Shown here: piece by piece, positions 6,919-8,971 of the stretch | Layout: each line of letters starts with the position of its first letter | How positions within the stretch are numbered: position 1 is the first letter of the stretch | From: Gallionella sp. UBA4737 | Lineage (GTDB): Bacteria; Pseudomonadota; Gammaproteobacteria; Burkholderiales; Gallionellaceae | Length of the DNA: 8,971 nucleotides | Direction of reading: 5' to 3' | NCBI GenBank assembly: GCA_002403995.1 | Contig: DHIV01000126.1 | Coordinates: forward strand, 19,399-28,369 | Translations under genes and position numbers: made by a program | Notes under the pieces: model-generated | Database searches by the model: none | Told to the model about the DNA's origin: nothing | What the model saw: the letters and a program-made list of their open reading frames with translations, nothing else

Positions 6919-7782
6919 TCAATTCTGGGTTTTCTGATGGAACAGCGTGCGCGACAGGATGTTCAATCCAAGCACGCTAAAGGTGACGATCAGCGCGCCG
7001 CCCCAGGCCAGCGCGCGCCAGTTATCGTAGGGACTCATCGCGAACTGGTAAATCACCACCGGCAGATTCGCCATCGGCGCATTCATGTTTGCGCTGAAAA
7101 ATTGATTATTCAGCGCGGTGAACAACAGCGGCGCGGTTTCGCCGGAAATGCGCGCCAGCGCCAACAGGACGCCGGTCATGACACCGGCTTTCACCGCGCG
7201 CAGGCGCACCATGGTGGCGACCTTCCAGCGCGGCGCGCCGAGCGCGAAGGCCGCTTCGCGCAAACTGGTCGGTACCAGATTGAGCATATTGTCGGTTGTG
7301 CGCACGACCACTGGAATCGCGATCAAGGAAATTGCGAAACTGCCGGCCCAGCCCGAGAAATGCTTGACGTTGGCGACGTATAACGCATACACGAACAAGC
7401 CGATCACGATCGATGGCGCCGACAGCATGATGTCGGTCACGAAACGCGTGGTCTGCGCGAACCAGCTTTCTTCTCCGTATTCGGCCAGATAAATGCCGGC
7501 CAGGATGCCGATTGGCGTGCTGATCGCGGTGGCGGTCCCCACCATTAACAGGCTACCGACAATCGCATTCATCAAGCCGCCGCCATCATCGCCTGGTGCC
7601 GGCGTGGTCTGCGTGAACATCGCGATGCTCAGCGCACCGGCACCCTTGACCAGCAGCGTCAACAGTATCCACATCAAGAAGAAGATACCGATCGCCATCG
7701 CCAGAAATGATAGCGTGATGCCTATCCGGTGCACCCACAGACGCTTGCGATAAATCGGGTTCACCTGCGCGGCATTCTTCAC
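6919..7782 (-). CDS. pstA: PstA, phosphate ABC transporter permease
   Basis: This 287-residue inner-membrane protein has about six helices: a first one near 22-45, then a periplasmic loop, then helices from about 72 onward. The cytoplasmic EAA loop that docks onto PstB reads TSLREAAFALGAPRWKVA (172-189), followed by the PstA-typical LALARISGETAPLLFTA (207-223). Length and sequence are complete, so this copy looks functional. The start is GTG (7782-7780). Its bases overlap the pstC stop as GTGA, a 4-base overlap that couples translation to the upstream gene. A purine-rich AAAGAGGG lies about 7 bases upstream and can serve as the ribosome site. Confidence 0.96.
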   Translation of the reverse strand: MKNAAQVNPIYRKRLWVHRIGITLSFLAMAIGIFFLMWILLTLLVKGAGALSIAMFTQTTPAPGDDGGGLMNAIVGSLLMVGTATAISTPIGILAGIYLAEYGEESWFAQTTRFVTDIMLSAPSIVIGLFVYALYVANVKHFSGWAGSFAISLIAIPVVVRTTDNMLNLVPTSLREAAFALGAPRWKVATMVRLRAVKAGVMTGVLLALARISGETAPLLFTALNNQFFSANMNAPMANLPVVIYQFAMSPYDNWRALAWGGALIVTFSVLGLNILSRTLFHQKTQN

Positions 7783-8882
7783 TTCGAGCCCTCTTTTCTT
7801 TTCAGTCCCACCAGCATCAGTTTCGCGGCCGACAAGACGATGAAGGTGATCACGAACAGGATCAGTCCAAGCGCAAACAATGAAGATACGTGGAGCGGCG
7901 TGTCGGCCTCCGCGAATTCGTTAGCCAGGGTCGACGCGATGCTGTTGCCGGCCGCGAACAGCGACCAGGATAAATGATTGGCATTGCCGATGACAAAGGT
8001 GATCGCCATGGTTTCGCCCAGTGCACGCCCGAGACCCAACATGACGCCGCCGACCACGCCGATTTTCGTGTAGGGCAGAACCACTTTGCGCACGACTTCC
8101 CATTTGGTACAGCCGAGCGCGTAGGCAGACTCTTTCAGAACCGCCGGAACGACTTCAAAGACATCGCGCATGACGGATGCAATGAACGGAATAATCATGA
8201 TTGCAAGGATAATCCCGGCGGTCAGGATTCCGATTCCCATCATCGGCCCCTTGAACAATTGTCCAATGACGGGCAATTGCCCGACTGTATGGGCCAGCGC
8301 AGGCTGAATCGTGTCGGCAAAGAATGGGGCAAAAATGAACAAGCCCCACATGCCGTAAATAATGCTGGGAACGCCGGCCAGCAGTTCCACCGCCGTGCCC
8401 ATCGGACGGCGCAGCCAGACTGGGCAGATTTCAGTGAGAAACAGGGCGATCCCGAAGCTCACCGGGAAAGCAATCAGCAGCGCGATCAGCGAAGTCGACA
8501 AGGTGCCGACGATGGCGATCAGCGCGACGACGGCGGCGACCGCCTGGCCCTTGCCGTAGCGGGCGGCGATGAAATCGGCGATCGAGGTGATGTTCTGCGA
8601 TTTCGCCAGCTGGATGACCCGGCGCAACAGCGGCGTGCAAAGCCCGATCATCAGGATAGGACCGAGATAGATCGCGAGAAAATCCACGCTGGTGCGGGTC
8701 GCGAACCCGACCGAGCCGAAGAACGTCCAGGAGGTGCAATAGATCGCCAGGGACAGCGGATAGATCAGCGCGCTGGCGCGGCCGCGCTGCGTCGGCGACA
8801 GGCGGTCGCCATAGCTCGCCACCAGAAACAGGAACCCGATGTAGCCGAAGGCGGCCGCGATCACGCCCCAGTCGTGCAGCAT
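7779..8882 (-). CDS. pstC: Chimeric PstC: SSS-type sensor-kinase N-terminus joined to PstC permease
   Basis: The frame encodes 367 residues. From about residue 129 to the end it is clear PstC: LIALLIAFPVSFGIALFLTE (132-151), ELLAGVPSIIYGMWGLF (166-182), the EAA loop VLKESAYALGCTKWEVVRK (248-266) and LGRALGETMAITFVIGN (284-300). It runs into pstA with a GTGA overlap. Residues 1 to about 125 are not PstC. They match the start of symporter-like sensor kinases: YPLSLAIYCTSWTFFGSVGF (41-60), DFLAIYLGPILM (67-78) and AKSQNITSIADFIAARYGK (93-111). The first PstC helix and its periplasmic loop, about 80-90 residues, are absent. The families join at G126-T127-L128, in frame. A ribosome site (GGGAG) stands before ATG 8882. 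A misassembly is a serious alternative to a true fusion. As written, transport activity is doubtful. Confidence 0.85.
   Translation of the reverse strand: MLHDWGVIAAAFGYIGFLFLVASYGDRLSPTQRGRASALIYPLSLAIYCTSWTFFGSVGFATRTSVDFLAIYLGPILMIGLCTPLLRRVIQLAKSQNITSIADFIAARYGKGQAVAAVVALIAIVGTLSTSLIALLIAFPVSFGIALFLTEICPVWLRRPMGTAVELLAGVPSIIYGMWGLFIFAPFFADTIQPALAHTVGQLPVIGQLFKGPMMGIGILTAGIILAIMIIPFIASVMRDVFEVVPAVLKESAYALGCTKWEVVRKVVLPYTKIGVVGGVMLGLGRALGETMAITFVIGNANHLSWSLFAAGNSIASTLANEFAEADTPLHVSSLFALGLILFVITFIVLSAAKLMLVGLKRKEGSK
8499..8882 (-). other. Foreign N-terminal segment, SSS sensor-kinase family
   Basis: This stretch encodes residues 1-128 of the chimeric frame. It has about three full membrane helices (near 6-23, 36-57 and 67-88), a hydrophilic loop with the NITSIADFIAARYG signature, and the start of a fourth helix. 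In the family it would continue as GT-x-PYIALQLKAVS into a full symporter-like domain and then a kinase. None of that follows here. By hand count GC is about 66% (8521-8880), against about 56% in the adjoining PstC part (8161-8460). From memory, the wording is closest to alphaproteobacterial (Bradyrhizobium-like) members, but this is not verified. Confidence 0.8.
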
Positions 8883-8953
8883 CGCCGCTTACTCCCTTCA
8901 CATCAGGCGCGCGATTGGCCCGCGCTGCCGCTAACGACCGACGTCGCAACGGG

Positions 8954-8959
8954 AGTATA
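8954..8959 (-). promoter_or_regulatory. Possible -10 element before the chimeric gene
   Basis: TATACT (minus strand, 5 of 6 consensus bases) stands about 70 bases before ATG 8882. Its -35 would fall beyond the right edge. The rest of 8883-8971 shows only the GGGAG ribosome site. No pair of CTGTCAT-like direct repeats (Pho box) can be seen, unlike the usual start of a pst operon. Confidence 0.25.
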
Positions 8960-8971
8960 TCCGGATCGGAC

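Noticed and set aside
8494..8499. SalI site (GTCGAC) at the pstC join, suggesting a cloning junction
   Set aside because: The site falls in codons that fit PstC itself (Leu-Ser-Thr). A 6-base site by chance is not enough evidence, though it is worth recalling if the join proves artificial.

Overview
The window reads as bacterial chromosome of a betaproteobacterium, most likely Burkholderiales and probably close to Oxalobacteraceae. That placement is inferred from the gene order pstC-pstA-pstB-phoU-phoB-phoR, the style of the proteins and the moderate GC content, not from a database search. Nearly everything lies on the minus strand. No tRNA, rRNA, insertion sequence or CRISPR array is visible.

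Layout from left to right. (1) Positions 1-815, minus: a response regulator with a GGDEF-like output domain whose active-site motif is degenerate, cut by the left edge. (2) Positions 919-1488, plus: an exported NlpC/P60 cell-wall peptidase. It is divergent from the regulator, and their candidate promoters overlap at the -35 elements. (3) Positions 1493-2425, minus: a patatin-like lipoprotein that converges on the peptidase gene with a 4-base gap. (4) Positions 2530-3117, minus: an unrecognised small lipoprotein. (5) Positions 3118-3218: a short intergenic region with two inverted repeats. (6) Positions 3219-8882, minus: the phosphate block phoR, phoB, phoU, pstB, pstA and pstC, transcribed from right to left. 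PstC and PstA are the inner-membrane channel and PstB the ATPase. PhoU links the transporter to the PhoR kinase, and PhoB is the transcription factor. pstS and a Pho box, expected before pstC, are not in the window.

The most striking feature is the beginning of pstC. The last ~239 codons are clear PstC permease, but the first ~125 codons match the start of a different family: the sodium:solute-symporter-type membrane sensor histidine kinases. The join is in frame, near a Gly-Thr-Leu shared by both families (about 8499-8507). GC content by hand count rises from about 56% on the PstC side to about 66% on the kinase side. The expected first PstC helix and periplasmic loop are missing. This is either a real gene fusion or, perhaps more likely, a chimeric join in the assembly. 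If it is an assembly fault, everything right of about 8500 does not belong to this genome. The second notable item is the degenerate GGDEF protein, which keeps the RxxD inhibitory-site motif and so could bind c-di-GMP rather than make it. The rest is orderly phosphate-regulation and cell-envelope content. I see no clear new multi-gene system.
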